This document shows, in pieces, positions 23,844 through 36,143 of a DNA stretch of 64,000 nucleotides. The stretch spans positions 3,527,081 through 3,591,080 of the forward strand of contig JAQFVV010000063.1 of assembly GCA_028023455.1 (NCBI GenBank). The letters run 5' to 3'. Below the pieces are notes generated by a model. That model was not told the origin of the DNA, did not search any database, and saw only the letters and a program-made list of their open reading frames with translations. Position 1 is the first letter of the stretch. Each line of letters begins with the position of its first letter. The position numbers and the translations under genes are program-made. This DNA is from Epiperipatus broadwayi (taxonomy: Eukaryota > Onychophora > Udeonychophora > Euonychophora > Peripatidae).

Positions 23844-26800
23844 AATGCCAAACTTACATTAAATTTGACGTTGAAGAAATGATTATTATTAAAGAGACAA
23901 ACATTTGATTGAGATTGCTAAAAAAAAAAATCCCTAATTAATTATGATATGAAAACTTCTAGAAATGAAAACGATAACATTGAAATTTTTAAGAGCATTT
24001 ACAATCTTGATATAGGTTCACAGTAGCAGAAAATACTATGGAAAGCTATCCAATTAAAAGAGAAATTACTTCTAGTACATTTATAAAACTTAATAATTTT
24101 TGGACAGATACAATTAATTTTGATGGCTGTATTTTTTGGTCCACTTGTTTAATCCTAATATTGATGAATTTTTATTTTTCAATCTGAAATATTTAGAAGC
24201 AGTGATATAGGATCCATAATACTAGTATATAATATATATTAATGAGAGACCGGAAAAATGCTGAATTGATTTATTATATATCTAAAGATTGTAAGATTAG
24301 TTATGTCAGGGAAAATAATGCATATGCCATTGAAATTCAATCTATGGATGTTTTCTGAAACTCTGAATGACACCTAATTAATCCTGGAGTTGACATTTAT
24401 TGCCATCTAAATGGAATTAAGATTTAAAATTTACATAAGCTTGGATTTTCTTTTATATATATTTTTGTATTTGATAAATTCTTATTCACATTGTGATTAT
24501 TTAAGACTATAAAAACCAATTGCCTAAATGTCAGATTAGGACATAGTGCACCTATAAATTCCTCAAATAAATATTCTACTTTAGGGTAAATTACATTTTT
24601 TTATCTAAAAAAAAGTTATTTTGGTCCCAGATAGTTCTGATGGTAAAAACTTGATTCAATGTGGCAGGTGATTGAGATATACCCTTTTATCTTTTCCTTA
24701 ACTTTTCAAATTATTGTATTCTGTGTCTAGCAGAAGGAAAGATTATGTCAATAATTTTCAGGTGATTTATCAGATTGTGGAGAGATGATGGAAATGAAAG
24801 CAACTTAAGGAAAAGTATGATTTAATTTTGAAGTGAAGTAAAAAAAGGAGAGTAGAAGAATTTTGGTAATATGTATTCATAAAGATTATAAAAAATAATA
24901 AATTAATATCTGAAGCTTAACATTATAGTTAAAAATACACAAATTGAATGTCACTTCTAAATAGCAGGATAATTGTTGGCATATTACTTATAATTAATAT
25001 AAATCACATTTACTTGTTTTGTGTCCTCATATTAAAATATATGTTTGTCTTGTAAACTACTGATAAAAAAAAATATATATATTTTTATTGCTTTGAGTCA
25101 TTTCAGATTTTAAAAAATTGTAGAAGTCAGATGTAGTATCATTCTCAGTAATTTCCACTTTTTATTTAAAATTTTTAAAATTTTTTATTAATTTTTTATA
25201 TTTAATGGCTTAAGATTCACATCATTTATTTTTCCTAGAAATGCTAATATATTTGTAAGAAATTTAGCTATTTATATAATTGATTATATTCAGTTTTCTC
25301 ATTACGGAAAATCTATTGCTATTATATTGATATGTCACATTCAGGCTTAGCTCAAACAGATTTAATACTAAAATCCTTAAAATATATCAGTTTATCTTTC
25401 CAACTTAGTACCAAGCATATTCATAATTGTTGTTATTGATGGTTTAAATAGTTAGATAGTCATATAGTTATATCATGTACTGATGGGCTTATAAGCAACA
25501 AATTGTTAATTAGAACATTAAAGCAACAATGTGATTCTCCATATTTCAAATGGATAGGAAGATATACAGATACGAAGTATGATAAGAATACTTCATTCAA
25601 CAATCTCGAAGTACCCATGTCAACACCTATGGTATACTCACAGCATTTTGTTAAAATTATTTAATCCTAGTTGCCAAGCATTTAAAAATTAATTCCCAGA
25701 ATTATATAGCTAATCTTGGAGCTAATTCATCTGTTAATACTTTTATTTTTGTGAGTGGTGTAGATGATTAAGTTTAAAAAAAAAAAAAGCAATCCTGCTA
25801 TCATATTAATTTTCACTAGAATTTTCCAATATAAAAATCCCAGGCACTTATTAATTGCACACCTGCTTAAAATTTGTAATCTTGTGAGCAGTATTTCAAT
25901 GTTATAAATCAAATCATAATAGTTTTTGTTGAGAATAAAAAAAGATTAACATTATTCTATTTCATAAAATCTAAGATTGATTTTTTATTAAAAACATTAT
26001 GAAAAATTTACACAAAATATACTGCTGAATAAAATATATTCATTTCTTAAATAAGCTGCTATCAGTCCACTGTACATTACTTGAAAATAATATACATCAT
26101 AACATTTGAAAAAGAAAAACCAATTACAATGGATTTTAAATTTGCATTTGATTGTGGGGAATCTGCAAATATTAGCAAGCAAATAATCCAACACTTATGG
26201 ACAACCTAAATTTAGCCTGTGACCTTGTTAACATTAAAATTATGTTCACAATGATCAGAAAGTTTTTCAAAGTAATGTTCATTAATCTCCATTTTCTTCT
26301 GCATATAACAATTTTCTCTCATGGAACTAAATGTGATATTCCTGAAATGCTTCTATTTTGTCTTGAGAAGAATGTTAATACTCTAATATATATTATTATG
26401 CCATAGGAATTACAAATCATTAAATAATTGAATTCAGACTAAGACAATTTGCTACAGAAGATGATTTTTTTTTTTGTTTCAATAGAAAAATTCTCTGTAA
26501 CTGTGGAATTCTTCCTTTATGTAGCACATTCATAAATGTGTCAAGTAAATTCTTAACGATACTAATTATAATTTTATTTATGAAAATGCTAATGGATAAA
26601 TAATGTTATTAGACAAAAAATACAGAAATCTTGAGATTGTTCATTTTTTACAAACATTTCCTGAGCTCTAAGAAATCATTTTGAAAGATGTTTTGGCACT
26701 TTACAGTCCTTACTTTGATATAAATAAGTAAAGAAATTGGCTTATATTTATTGGCAAAAAGAATACACTTGTCCTTCAGAATATCTATTAACTGTATTGT

Positions 26801-27207
26801 TATAGGCTCATAAATTCAAAACTTTTCATGCCATATTAGTGCCAAAGCATTCCTAAGAATCATCTGAATATCAGTCTGAATAATGCAATTCTTATTTTTT
26901 CAGCATTGCTACTATATTTAAGTTATATTTAATTAAATATAGATTGACGTACATTTTCTTGCTGAATCAACTGGCTATTGAAGGTATCAAATTTAATGAA
27001 ATTGTTTTGCATACTTGCTCTAATAATGTAACTTCAAGAGAACCATTAATCTAATCAAGTCAGAGATGCTGAACAATTCTTTCATCAGTATTGGTTATAA
27101 AATTCATATGGTGAACATTTCTGATTGTTGTCGTTTTATGGAAATTATTTTTCAGATTTTGAAAATTGCACAATTCAAGTGAAAAAAGTTATATATATAT
27201 TCTCATT

Positions 27208-27262
27208 GTTCCCCCCCCCCCAAAAAAAAAAAACAAAAACAAAAAAAAAACAAAAAAAAAAC
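27208..27262. repeat. C-run and A-rich low-complexity tract
   Basis: A run of about eleven C is followed by about 45 bases of A with scattered C. It could be the remnant tail of a retroposed sequence inserted on the plus strand upstream, but nothing recognisable precedes it. Confidence 0.8.
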
Positions 27263-27721
27263 ATTAAAGTCATATGTTGATTTTCTCATGATTAACATAA
27301 TTTTATAATCATTGGTAGAAATACTTCTTGAGAAACTTGAAACATCTTTTCATTGTCATCTGGAAAATGTTATGTAACTAAGATCTATTGCACATTTGGG
27401 AACCATTATAAGTTTGTAGTGAAAAATTAGAGGAAATTGTTAATTGTATTAGTAAGATATATTTGACTTTATAAGGTGAGGTATTAAGATTTTGTGTCCG
27501 CAACATCACACTCCTACCTTTAACATAGCAGATATGATGAGAATATGTAAAGAAACAAAATAAATGTGAGGATCAACGAAATAAAGATATTACTCTGAAG
27601 CAAGAATATGCAAACAAAGACCATAACCACATATGAAAATGTGATTGTAAAATCATATGTAGATTCATGACAAAATATATTCAAATAAAAACAGTACTGA
27701 TCTGAAGTTAATATATATATA

Positions 27722-28680
27722 TATAATTCAAATAATAAATTTAACAGTTTACAAATTATTATAAACAATCCTTAAATCCGCAGAAGTACTTTCGGTTAAT
27801 TTCTTAAACCTGCCTCAACTGCCATTAAATTAAAAAGACAAAAAACAAAGCAGAAGCAAATGTCATCAATTCAAATCCCACGAATCTCATATTTTAATGT
27901 TAGCAGCTTGTCTATTTATTAAATGCATTTTATTCCTGTTTATAAAAATTGCCTCCTTAATTTTTCTTTTATTATGGTTTCTCTCTTCATGCATGAATTG
28001 TTATATAACCATGTAAAAAGTAAAAATAATGGTAATTAAATGTCTCCTTCAGGCCAGCAACACCTGAAGAAGAGGGGAGAAAAATACCTCTCGAAACGTT
28101 GTGCATATACTAACCTGTTTGCTGTGATATTACTAACAGTTAGTGCATATACTAACCTGTTTGCTGTGATATTATTAACATTTGTTTGCTGTGATATTAC
28201 TAACAGTTGGTGCATATACTAACCTGTTTGCTGTGATATTACTAACAGTTGAATGCATTTGGAATATTTAACTAAAAATTAAACTTTTCTAAAGACATTC
28301 AACACACATATTAGATGATGGAAATAGTCCAATATAAAAATACAGCTAGAACACCATCATCACAAACCTTCAGAAAAACAATAAATTTAAATTTGATTTT
28401 GAAAATGTAAAAATTCTTCATGAAGAGATAGAAACCATAATAAAAGAAAAATTAAAGAGGCAATTTTTATAAACAGGAATAAAATGCATTTAATAAATCG
28501 ACAAGCTGCTAACATTAAAATACGAGATTCGTGGGATTTGAATTGATGACATTTGCTTTCACTTTGTTTTTAATTTAATGGCAGTTGAGGCAGGTTTAAG
28601 AAATTAACCGAAAGTGCTTCTGCGGATTTAAGGATTGTTTATAATAGTTTGTAAACCGTTAAATTTATTATTTCAATTAT
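27722..28680. repeat. fold-back element with arms of about 280 bp
   Basis: The left arm (27722-28003) is the inverted complement of the right arm (about 28405-28680). For example, TCCGCAGAAGTACTTTCGG pairs with CCGAAAGTGCTTCTGCGGA, and CCCACGAATCTC pairs with GAGATTCGTGGG. Differences are few. The roughly 400-bp centre is not part of the palindrome and holds a SINE 3' region with a 42-bp tandem array. Transcribed within the intron it would form a long double-stranded RNA. Confidence 0.9.
28042..28375 (+). mobile_element. SINE family C 3' region with 42-bp tandem array
   Basis: CCAGCAACACCTGAAGAAG through TCTCGAAACGTTGTGCATAT and on to GAAATAGTCCAATAT is shared with the SINE copies at 51338-51600 (minus) and 52065-52375 (plus). 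The tRNA head is missing here. The unit GTGCATATACTAACCTGTTT plus GCTGTGATATTACTAACAG is repeated about 3.5 times from 28101 to 28252; the other copies have one. The short frame across it is a by-product of the repeat. Confidence 0.75.
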
Positions 28681-29779
28681 AATTACAATTTTGTTTTAAT
28701 TAATGGACATTTTATTTATTATATATATATATTATATTTATTCAATATTAAGAATATTATTTATCATTATATATGTATGTATTTATTAATTATAGAGTTT
28801 TAGAAATGAATGAGATATCTCTGCTCTATAAACTTATTATCAATTATTTAAAAATCAATTTATATTAAAATGTATAGGCTGGTTTAAGTTTGCTGTCTGT
28901 CTCTTATTGTTCTAGATAACTTTAAATAAAAAGATTAAAATATATTAAGAAATTGTCCATTCGGTCTATTTTTTTACTATGAAAAATTATTGAACATGGC
29001 AGTTAAAAGTATTATGTTTATGCATACATAAGCAATAGAAGTTAAGAGATTATATCCATGAAATAAGGTTAACCTTTTTTTTTTCTATTAACTTATAATA
29101 ATAGCTCTTTTGTCCCGAATTTATATTATTAGATGTTGATGTGCTGATAGGTTGCACAACTGGTGGATTATGGAATGAAGTTCAAGTGCAAGGATTAACT
29201 AAGAATAATCCATGAGTAATCCTTAACCAAAAATATCTGCTGCTTCTGTAGATGATATGATATTTATGATGTTGGTTTATATTATTTCTGATATCACAAT
29301 TTTTTCCTTTCGACTATTTTTCTCAAATTTTTTTTAACGTTACATTTCCCCTATATGGTTGGTATAGGGCCCAATCATATGAACTTTCCATATTATCTAT
29401 CATCTCTGCAATAACTGGCATTGGTATTATATGTTTGCACATCCATATTTTTAGTGTTAATTACCTAAGAGTAAACAGTAATGTGAACAGGTTTAGCAAA
29501 TTAGAATTCTTTAATTATGATCTTATACAAATAGTGCAAGTGGATTTGGTTTGGGAAACACTGCTTAAGATCCTCTTGTCCATAACAAATATGGAAGAAT
29601 ATACAAAAAGGGATTTAAAAATGGAATCTTGCAATGTCTGAATAGGTTACCATGCTTGACTGATTACTGTTTAAATATTAAGAACATTTGTAATGGTAAT
29701 GGATAGAAAAAATAGGAGGCATTGTTGGCATTTCAATTTTTTCTTCATATAGATGTATAAAATCAGCAATTGTCAAGAT

Positions 29780-31060
29780 TTAAAATTTATATGGCTGCTC
29801 TTAATGAAACTCATTTTCCAAAGAAAAGAAGTTTAATATATAAATAGTTATAAATTTTTTTTGAAAAGATTCATTCTTGATAAAAATAAGATTGCATAAT
29901 GTTGAATATTCTATTCTTATTATCCACTGTTAAGTTGAGAACATTTGGACAAAGAAAGCTTTTATTTCTCATGAAGTAGTGTTATTGCATAAATGATAAA
30001 GACTTTATTAGAGACTTTAATGTACTTGTCATTAGAAACTCTATATTATGGTTCAAAATTTATAGTAATAATGATGTTGACTTTATAAATGGAAATAGAA
30101 TGTTCTTATTGAATTTTTTTACAATGCAGAAATTGACTATCTAGAAAATTTAAACAGAAAAATTGCTATAAAGAAAATAGTATACAGCCACACTGAAAAC
30201 AGTAATGTTGTGTGGATTATTTATAATTAGGAGTAAGACTGTAAAGAAAGTCAATATTATGCAATCACATATAAATGAATATTGTTGAACAGATTTATAG
30301 ATTACTATATTTCAATGGCAAAATGTTAGTGATATTAAAACATAGGTCTTATAACATTTTTGGAAGTGCTGCTCATGCTAGATTACAAATATTGTGTTGA
30401 ACACTGATATATCAAACTTGAATTTTAAACTAGTCTTAATACACGGGCATGACATTTTTTTAAGAAATGTATTAATGACATGGTCAAGTCTGTTTTTAGT
30501 TTTAGTAAAAAAACAAAAATCTTGATTGATTTTTTTGGCAATTAATGTGGAACTCCATATGCAATACAACAAACATGAATATTGACAAATGATTGGTGGA
30601 TTAAAATTGCAAAGGAATTGCTGTCATTTGCTGACCATTATCATTCAAGTACCTTTTTTGATATATTGAAATTAACATACTATTTCGGAAAAAAAAAAAA
30701 AAGTAATCCTATTGAGTCAGCGAATGATATTCATTTAATCATCTTTTAAATAATGATGTGATTACTATAAGAATTCAAATGATTTTATTTAAAGATAACT
30801 CCATTTTGTTAATACATTTAGATTTGGGCAAAGATATCCATTCTAGTGAGGTTAAAACTACTTTTTGTAATGTTAAAAATTGGAGGGTAGTTGATCCTAA
30901 TGGGATCCCTAATAAAGTTTTAAAATATAATGATTTATATGTTAGAATTCAAAAATATTGGAAATTTTTTTTAGAAATATACATGTCATCTGATCTTAAG
31001 CATATTTTTATTTTTGCAATTTACAAAAAAAAAAAGAGATAGAGAAAACTATTAATAAAG
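29780..31060 (+). pseudogene. decayed LINE, endonuclease to early RT (LINE-B)
   Basis: RFKIYMAALNETHFPKKRSL, readable at about 29776-29835, matches the start of the LINE AP-endonuclease domain (ALxETH). Near 30008-30030 a frame gives RDFNVLV, the GDFN-type catalytic segment, followed by NGNRMFLLNFF. The frame 30758-31042 corresponds to the spacer and early RT region (WRVVDPNGIPNKVLKYND, then SSDLKHIFIFAIYKKK). That last segment also aligns with LINE-C on the other strand (46698-47057), so both belong to related families. Stops and indels throughout. The RT palm is missing, so the copy is 3' truncated after 31060. Confidence 0.7.
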
Positions 31061-31391
31061 CAATAGTACTATTTTTTGCCACATAAAAAAAGTATAGAAT
31101 TTTATTGAATAAGTTGCTTCTAATATGAATAAATGCTAATAAAGATTCAATGTGATTACTTTTGATGGCAAGAAAATGCTATTGATTAGACCATTTGTCA
31201 TATAGTGACATCTGTATTGAATTTCATCTTCACTCTTTTTGAAATTTTTTATAAGTAAAATCTTTAAATTGTTTTTTACCTCTATGACAATACTTTAGTT
31301 TATTTTACATTATAAAACATTCATGAACTATTTTTATATTCTAATTTAAACATTTTAAGAATAGATGGAAAAAAGTAATTCATTAGAAAAT

Positions 31392-31668
31392 AGATAACCA
31401 ACAAAACATCACATGACTACTATTTCATATGCTTACACAGTAGGTAATTCTCTATACTGTAGTGCCACTCAAGATTTCTACATATCCCTATCTAGTGCCT
31501 ACTCATCCAATAGCCCCAGACTAATTTCTAGCTTGTGGTTTTCATCAGTGAGGAGCCTTAGTTCTGAGAGCCTTGCATCTAGATCTTAGGATCCATTGAT
31601 TACTATGGCTTGTACTGGGTGGTACTACTGTATGGAGAATTTGTTACTATTAGAAAATATATAGAGCT
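31392..31668 (-). repeat. repeat family A copy
   Basis: It begins ACATCACATGACTACTATTT and runs through a unit junction into CTGTAGTGCCACTC, TCTAGTGCCTACTCATCC and AGGAGCCTTAG. The order at the junction, end of one unit then start of the next, shows that the family was tandem. The 3' part jumps to the GATTACTATGGCTTG segment in inverted orientation. Confidence 0.75.
31505..31558 (-). ncRNA. hammerhead-like motif, family A
   Basis: On the minus strand: TCCTCA, CTGATGA (complement of 31542-31548, the canonical hammerhead box), AAACCACAAGCTA, GAAAT (complement of 31524-31528), loop TA, GTC (complement of 31519-31521), TGGGGC. Stem I pairs TCCTCA with TGGGGC at five of six positions. Stem III is AU/GU with one wobble. 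Stem II is weakened by one substitution relative to the AGC/GCU consensus. Confidence 0.5.
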
Positions 31669-32192
31669 TGAAAAGGTTCACGATAATAATAAGTGGAAGA
31701 ACAATAATGATTTGAATGAACCTTGTCATTACAATTGACAGATCCTTTCATATAATTGTTAGGAGTTCAATTAATATTGATTATAAATTTTAGCATATTA
31801 TAATGTAAAAGATAAGAACATTCTAGGAAATTGTCAGTTTGTTGCAAAAATTTGTATCTTTTGATCTACCAACATACATTACATTATTTTCAGATCATTC
31901 CTTGAGATAGTCTTCACACAGATATATCAGGAGGTTCCTATTTTTTTTATGTATTGTCTGTGAATCAGAAATGCATTTTCCAAAATGCAAAAGTCATAAC
32001 CCAACAAACAGAGTTTATATATCTGAGAACGTTTATCTAATTTGCTGTCCTAGTTTTTCTTTAATCATATTCTGATTTCTTACTTATTCTTATAACAATT
32101 GGTTCCATCGTGAAACAGGATTCCTTTTTACAACTGAGAAATTTTATTTTCACATGATTACCATTCTTTATTCTTACACAAGCTGTTTTTTT

Positions 32193-32427
32193 ACAGAGGC
32201 AAAATTCTCCATACAGTAGTGCCACTCAGTGCAAGCCAGAGTAATAAATGGATGAAGGTAGGTTTGTGCAGAAAATCCTTATCTAAAGCACCTCACTGAT
32301 GAAAGCAACAGGCTGGGGATATTGAACGAGTAGGCCCTGGATAGAGATTTCATGCACAAACCTTCCTGCATCCATTGATTACTGTGACTTGCACTGAATG
32401 GTGATATTTTGCCTCTGAAATTTTATT
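32193..32427. repeat. repeat family A, fold-back copy
   Basis: GAGGCAAAATTCTCC, CAGTAGTGCCACTCAGTGCA and GTTTGTGCAGAAAATCC on the left are mirrored on the right by TTTCATGCACAAACC and GCACTGAATGGTGATATTTTG. Between the arms, CCTCACTGATGAAAGC (CTGATGA at 32296-32302) keeps the first hammerhead box. The GAAAC to GTC part is deleted, so this copy cannot fold as a ribozyme. Confidence 0.8.
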
Positions 32428-33348
32428 TTCATTATATGCATATGCTTAACTTATGTAATAATAATTTATGTGCCAAAGAGTTAACAAAGAGTCAGGTTTA
32501 CATTTTTAAGTCATATCTCCAAATCTTTCATTAAATATATCTTCAGATATGAACAGTAATCCATGTCTTATTTATTATTCAGGTTTTTTTCTCCTAGCAC
32601 TTCTTGTTTCATTAAATTATTATATCCTAGAAATGATTGTCCCTCTGGACAAATGAACTAATGAAAATAAACCAAGCCTATTTTCTTTACTAGATAAAAA
32701 ACCTGGATATATTCTCGTCTAATGCGTTTAATTTTCATTGTATTGCTATAAGTATAATTTGAAAATGAATGTTTTAGATAATCTTAAACACTCATGTGAC
32801 AAAGTTCAGAATTCTAATAATTGTTGATTACTGTACTGATCTTCATTCCCTCCTTATGCTTTTTCATGGTACACATTAAAATAGACAGTTATGAATTCTA
32901 AAGAGTTGACAAAGGAAAAAAAAAACTAATTTAAAACCAAGATAAAACAGAATAGTCAAAATATAATAAACTCTAGACAATTTGTTACAATAGTAACTGT
33001 TTTCTTTATTCATAAAAAAATTCTTCACTGAGAATGTGAACAACTATATGAACAAGCCAACCAAAATACTGGAATAAGAAGAATAAGAATGTAATAAACT
33101 GTGCCTGATATAAATTTATAAAGATCAATATTCTACACACAAGAAGTATTCTAAAGATATTAACCATGAAAAGCCATAATAAATTTTTTGGGGGAAATTT
33201 TTTTTTTTACTTGAAAATATACTTGATAAATAGTTACATGTCTTAAAAATTAGAAAATAAAAGATACTAGAACAGATATATAATCCAAAAATAGAAAAAA
33301 ATGAAATTATATTTTGTACTTGCCTTTAATTTAATACTATTCTTGGTT

Positions 33349-34526
33349 TAATGATGTCCATAAAGTTAATGTGCAATTATTTTATAACTTTATTAGTATT
33401 TGTAATAGAGAAATTATGTAGAATGTATTGGAAATAAGAAAGTCTATATATTTTTTGTATTTTATAAAGTTTCCACGATTTTGTAGTTCTCTAAAACATT
33501 TTCCAATTGATTTACAATAATGCCTGAAATCACATTAGTTATTTTAGCTTTCAAGTCTTCTAACACTCGAAGTTTGGTTGCATTGCATACACTATTGTTT
33601 TCACATGTCCCCATAAAAAAAAAAATCTAATGGAGTCCAGTCAAGAAAATGATCCACCTCTTCCAATTCATCTGTTAGGAAATTTCTGATTTAGAAACTA
33701 AACGCAGAGGAAAAGTGGCAAGGACTCCATTTTCTTGAAATACCATTCTGCAGCATATCTAAATAACAACCAAACCAAAAAAAAAAAAGGCCGTATTATT
33801 TGTTTTTTTTCTAAAAAACACCACACATAAATTTGAGGAGAGTTCTTTTTTTTTTAAAATTTTTTTTTTTGTTTTTCAGTTCCCCAAATCCAAAAATTAT
33901 GCCTGTTGACCTTGTCATTAATGTGAAATGTTGCTTCATAAGAGAACATTAAACTATTCACAAATGCATCATCATTGCCAAGTTTTTCATTGAATTGATG
34001 GCAGAAAGTTAGCCATGCATGATGGTCCTCTTCTAACAACATTTGATGCAATTGAATTTTGAAGGTTTCATATGACATCTTTGCTGAAAAATTTTATGAA
34101 CAGTGGACTTTGAAAGCTTCAGCTCTAGTGGTGCTCAACTTAATGTCTTTTTTGGACTTACTTTAATGGATTGTTCTACGGATGCTATACTTTCTTCGCT
34201 GACACACGGTCTACCAGACCATGGTTTATCATGGATTGAGCCTGTCTGAATTTTTTTCATTCATTTGGCAATAAAGTTCCTATGACATGGTTCTTTGCTA
34301 TAATCAGTTCTAAACTTTCGTTGTATAGCAACAGTAGATTTCAGTTTAGCCAACCAAAGGACACAGTTTACTTTTTCTACAGTTGAAGCCATGGAGTTAC
34401 TAAATAATTTGACTTAAAACTAGATACATTAAACTTTCTAATACTTTTTACAGATTTTTTGTCTCACAAATACTAATAAAGTTATAAATTTTTTTAATTG
34501 CACACAGTCTTTATGGGCACCCTGTA
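33349..34526 (-). mobile_element. Tc1/mariner-type transposon (DUF4817 family), dead
   Basis: The right end reads, on the minus strand, TACAGGGTGCCCATAAAGAC and continues into TTTATAACTTTATTAGTATTTG. The left end has the matching inverted copy (GATGTCCATAAAG and TATAACTTTATTAGTATTTG). The element is about 1.18 kb and encodes a transposase on the minus strand. Ends starting with a CCCATAAAG-type word are common in this arthropod mariner group. The left TIR has decayed more than the right. Confidence 0.8.
33460..34395 (-). pseudogene. mariner/Tc3-like transposase pseudogene
   Basis: Starting at about 34391 on the minus strand, frames give MASTVEKVNCVLWLAKLKS and FRTDYSKEPCHRNF, the N-terminal DNA-binding (DUF4817) domain. 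GRPCVSEESIASVEQSIK, the second helix-turn-helix, follows. The 74-codon frame 34078-33854 has WLTFCHQF and SLMFSYEATFHI, where the first catalytic aspartate of the family's FSDEATFH motif is a tyrosine. After a poly-T disruption near 33850, the region near 33660-33620 reads DWTPLDFF, the third catalytic aspartate motif, then is frameshifted. A segment between these, with the second catalytic residue, is missing. Several frameshifts and stops make it non-functional. Confidence 0.85.
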
Positions 34527-35994
34527 TTTTAGTGTAAATTATTACAGTATTTAGTTGACCAGTTGTATTATTTGGACTTGGAGTACTATCTGATGTGCAA
34601 GAATATAATGATTTACATAAAAAAAAATGATATAGCATTCTGCAATTAATGAAAGATTGAGACCCATTATCACTGAAGAAATTGATACTTAAAATTATTT
34701 TATAGTATCTTTCCTATAGAAGCTGCAGTCTGAAATTGAGAATAAATTATTTTCAACTCATCATATTAATTAATGGGAAAGATAAATCTTGGAATGATAT
34801 GCAATGGAAATTTATAGCCAGTTGTTTTTAAAATCCACCTTCATTTTAATTAATCAATTGCACTTAATATCTTAAAGCAAATACCAGTTAATAAATTGCA
34901 TTTGGTACAAGCAATATTATCTAATAGTAAATGGGTTTAAAAATCTACATACGTGTCATAGTTTTTAGGTCAAGAATAAGTATTATTTAAGGTTTTCCTT
35001 TGGCAATATTACTATTTACTATTTAAATGGTTCTATAATTAAATGTATTGAAAACTTAATGTATGAACTTTTCATCTATCTCATTAGATATATAGTAGTT
35101 TGTTTTCAGTATCTTCCATAACATTGATAATTTGCTGAAATAATGAATATTTTGCAGGATTTTAAGATCATATCAGGTTACATATGCAGCTTTAAAAAAC
35201 TACTACATTGAAATTTGCAACAAACTGAATTTTTTTTAAAAAACATAATTGCACTTATTTAATAGAATTTTTAGAGTCCTTTAAATTGTTTAAAAGTAAT
35301 TCTGACTCAAATGATGAATAAAATAATGAAAGAATTAAACATTTTTCCATCCTGATTATATCAGGTAATTAGAATTTGAATATTGCATAGCTAAGCAGTA
35401 TATTTACATATGGTGTGGATCTTGTTTTTTGTAATTGTTCATGTCCTTATTGCCTATTACTCTGATGATTCGAATCCATTATGCCAAAGCTTTAGGTTAC
35501 TTATATTAAAATAGATAATATTTTAGCAATGTTCACTTTTTAAAATATTTAAATCTCATCTATTTTTTCTGATATTAAGATTATACAACTCTTTTACTTG
35601 TGAATTTATTATTTTAAGTATTATTATAAATGTCCTAAATATGATTTTTGTTGCTGGAAGCACATGTAAGTTTCATTGCTTGATCTAGTGCAATGATATT
35701 TTAAACATCAGGTTCTGAACCATAATGTGACAGACACACTTCTAGTGCATGATTTTTTTAATGAACTCTTGAACAATAAATCATTTTGATTATTATTTAC
35801 ATATAAGATTATTAAAGAATTTATGAAATTCCAACATATAATTAATTAGTTTAAATCAAAAAAAGACTAGTGTGTTTATTTAAATCAATGCGGTTATATC
35901 TATGTCAACAAAAATTTAATTGTATATTTTTGATTCATTATATATTTATATATAGTGTATTTCAATTTACAAGCAATGCCATTTATATTTTCAG

Positions 35995-36143
35995 AATTAT
36001 GGAAACCGCTTAATGTCTCAATTCCTGATGATGAATGCCTTTTATCTGAACATTCTGAAGGTTCTAGATTCAGCATGAAACAATCTGGTAGTAATTATAC
36101 TGATTTTACTTCAGATGACTATGATGATGAAAATGACAGCTTA
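35995..36143 (+). CDS. PARP6/PARP8: PARP6/PARP8-like gene, internal exon B
   Basis: This 149-nt exon lies between TATATTTTCAG and TTA|GTAAGT. It starts in phase 1, completing a GAA codon with exon A, and ends in phase 0. The translation begins ELWKPLNVSIPDDECLL and ends in an acidic, serine-rich stretch with TDFTSDDYDDENDSL. Vertebrate PARP6 and PARP8 have an acidic serine-rich segment (SEGDNxSEEF-like) at the same place, just before the conserved HPQL motif encoded in exon C. The acidic stretch is probably disordered. The middle part of the exon is not conserved enough to identify alone; phase and position make the case. Confidence 0.75.

Larger units (their letters stand above)
21785..35994 (+). 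other. intron A-B (14,210 bp)
   Basis: Bounded by a weak GTAGAT donor and a TTTTCAG acceptor. It holds family B, a 127-bp duplication, a fold-back/SINE composite, a LINE, family A copies and a dead mariner. The stretches 22950-23580, 23850-27200, 28690-29770, 31070-31390, 31670-32190, 32430-33345 and 34530-35990 show no recognisable gene. The minus-strand frame 22839-23264 runs into repeat B and looks fortuitous. Confidence 0.8.

Noticed and set aside
26000-27200. A decayed hAT- or ZBED-like transposase on the minus strand
   Set aside because: Some open stretches read vaguely like one, but no diagnostic motif could be identified.
28060-28110. SINE family C CTGAAGA...GAAACGTTGTG as a canonical hammerhead
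   Set aside because: There is an extra base between CTGAAGA and stem II, and the base at the cleavage position would be G, which hammerheads do not accept.
28101-28252. Evenly spaced repeats that might suggest a CRISPR-like array
   Set aside because: The units are directly adjacent 42-bp tandem copies without unique spacers, inside a SINE tail in an animal intron.
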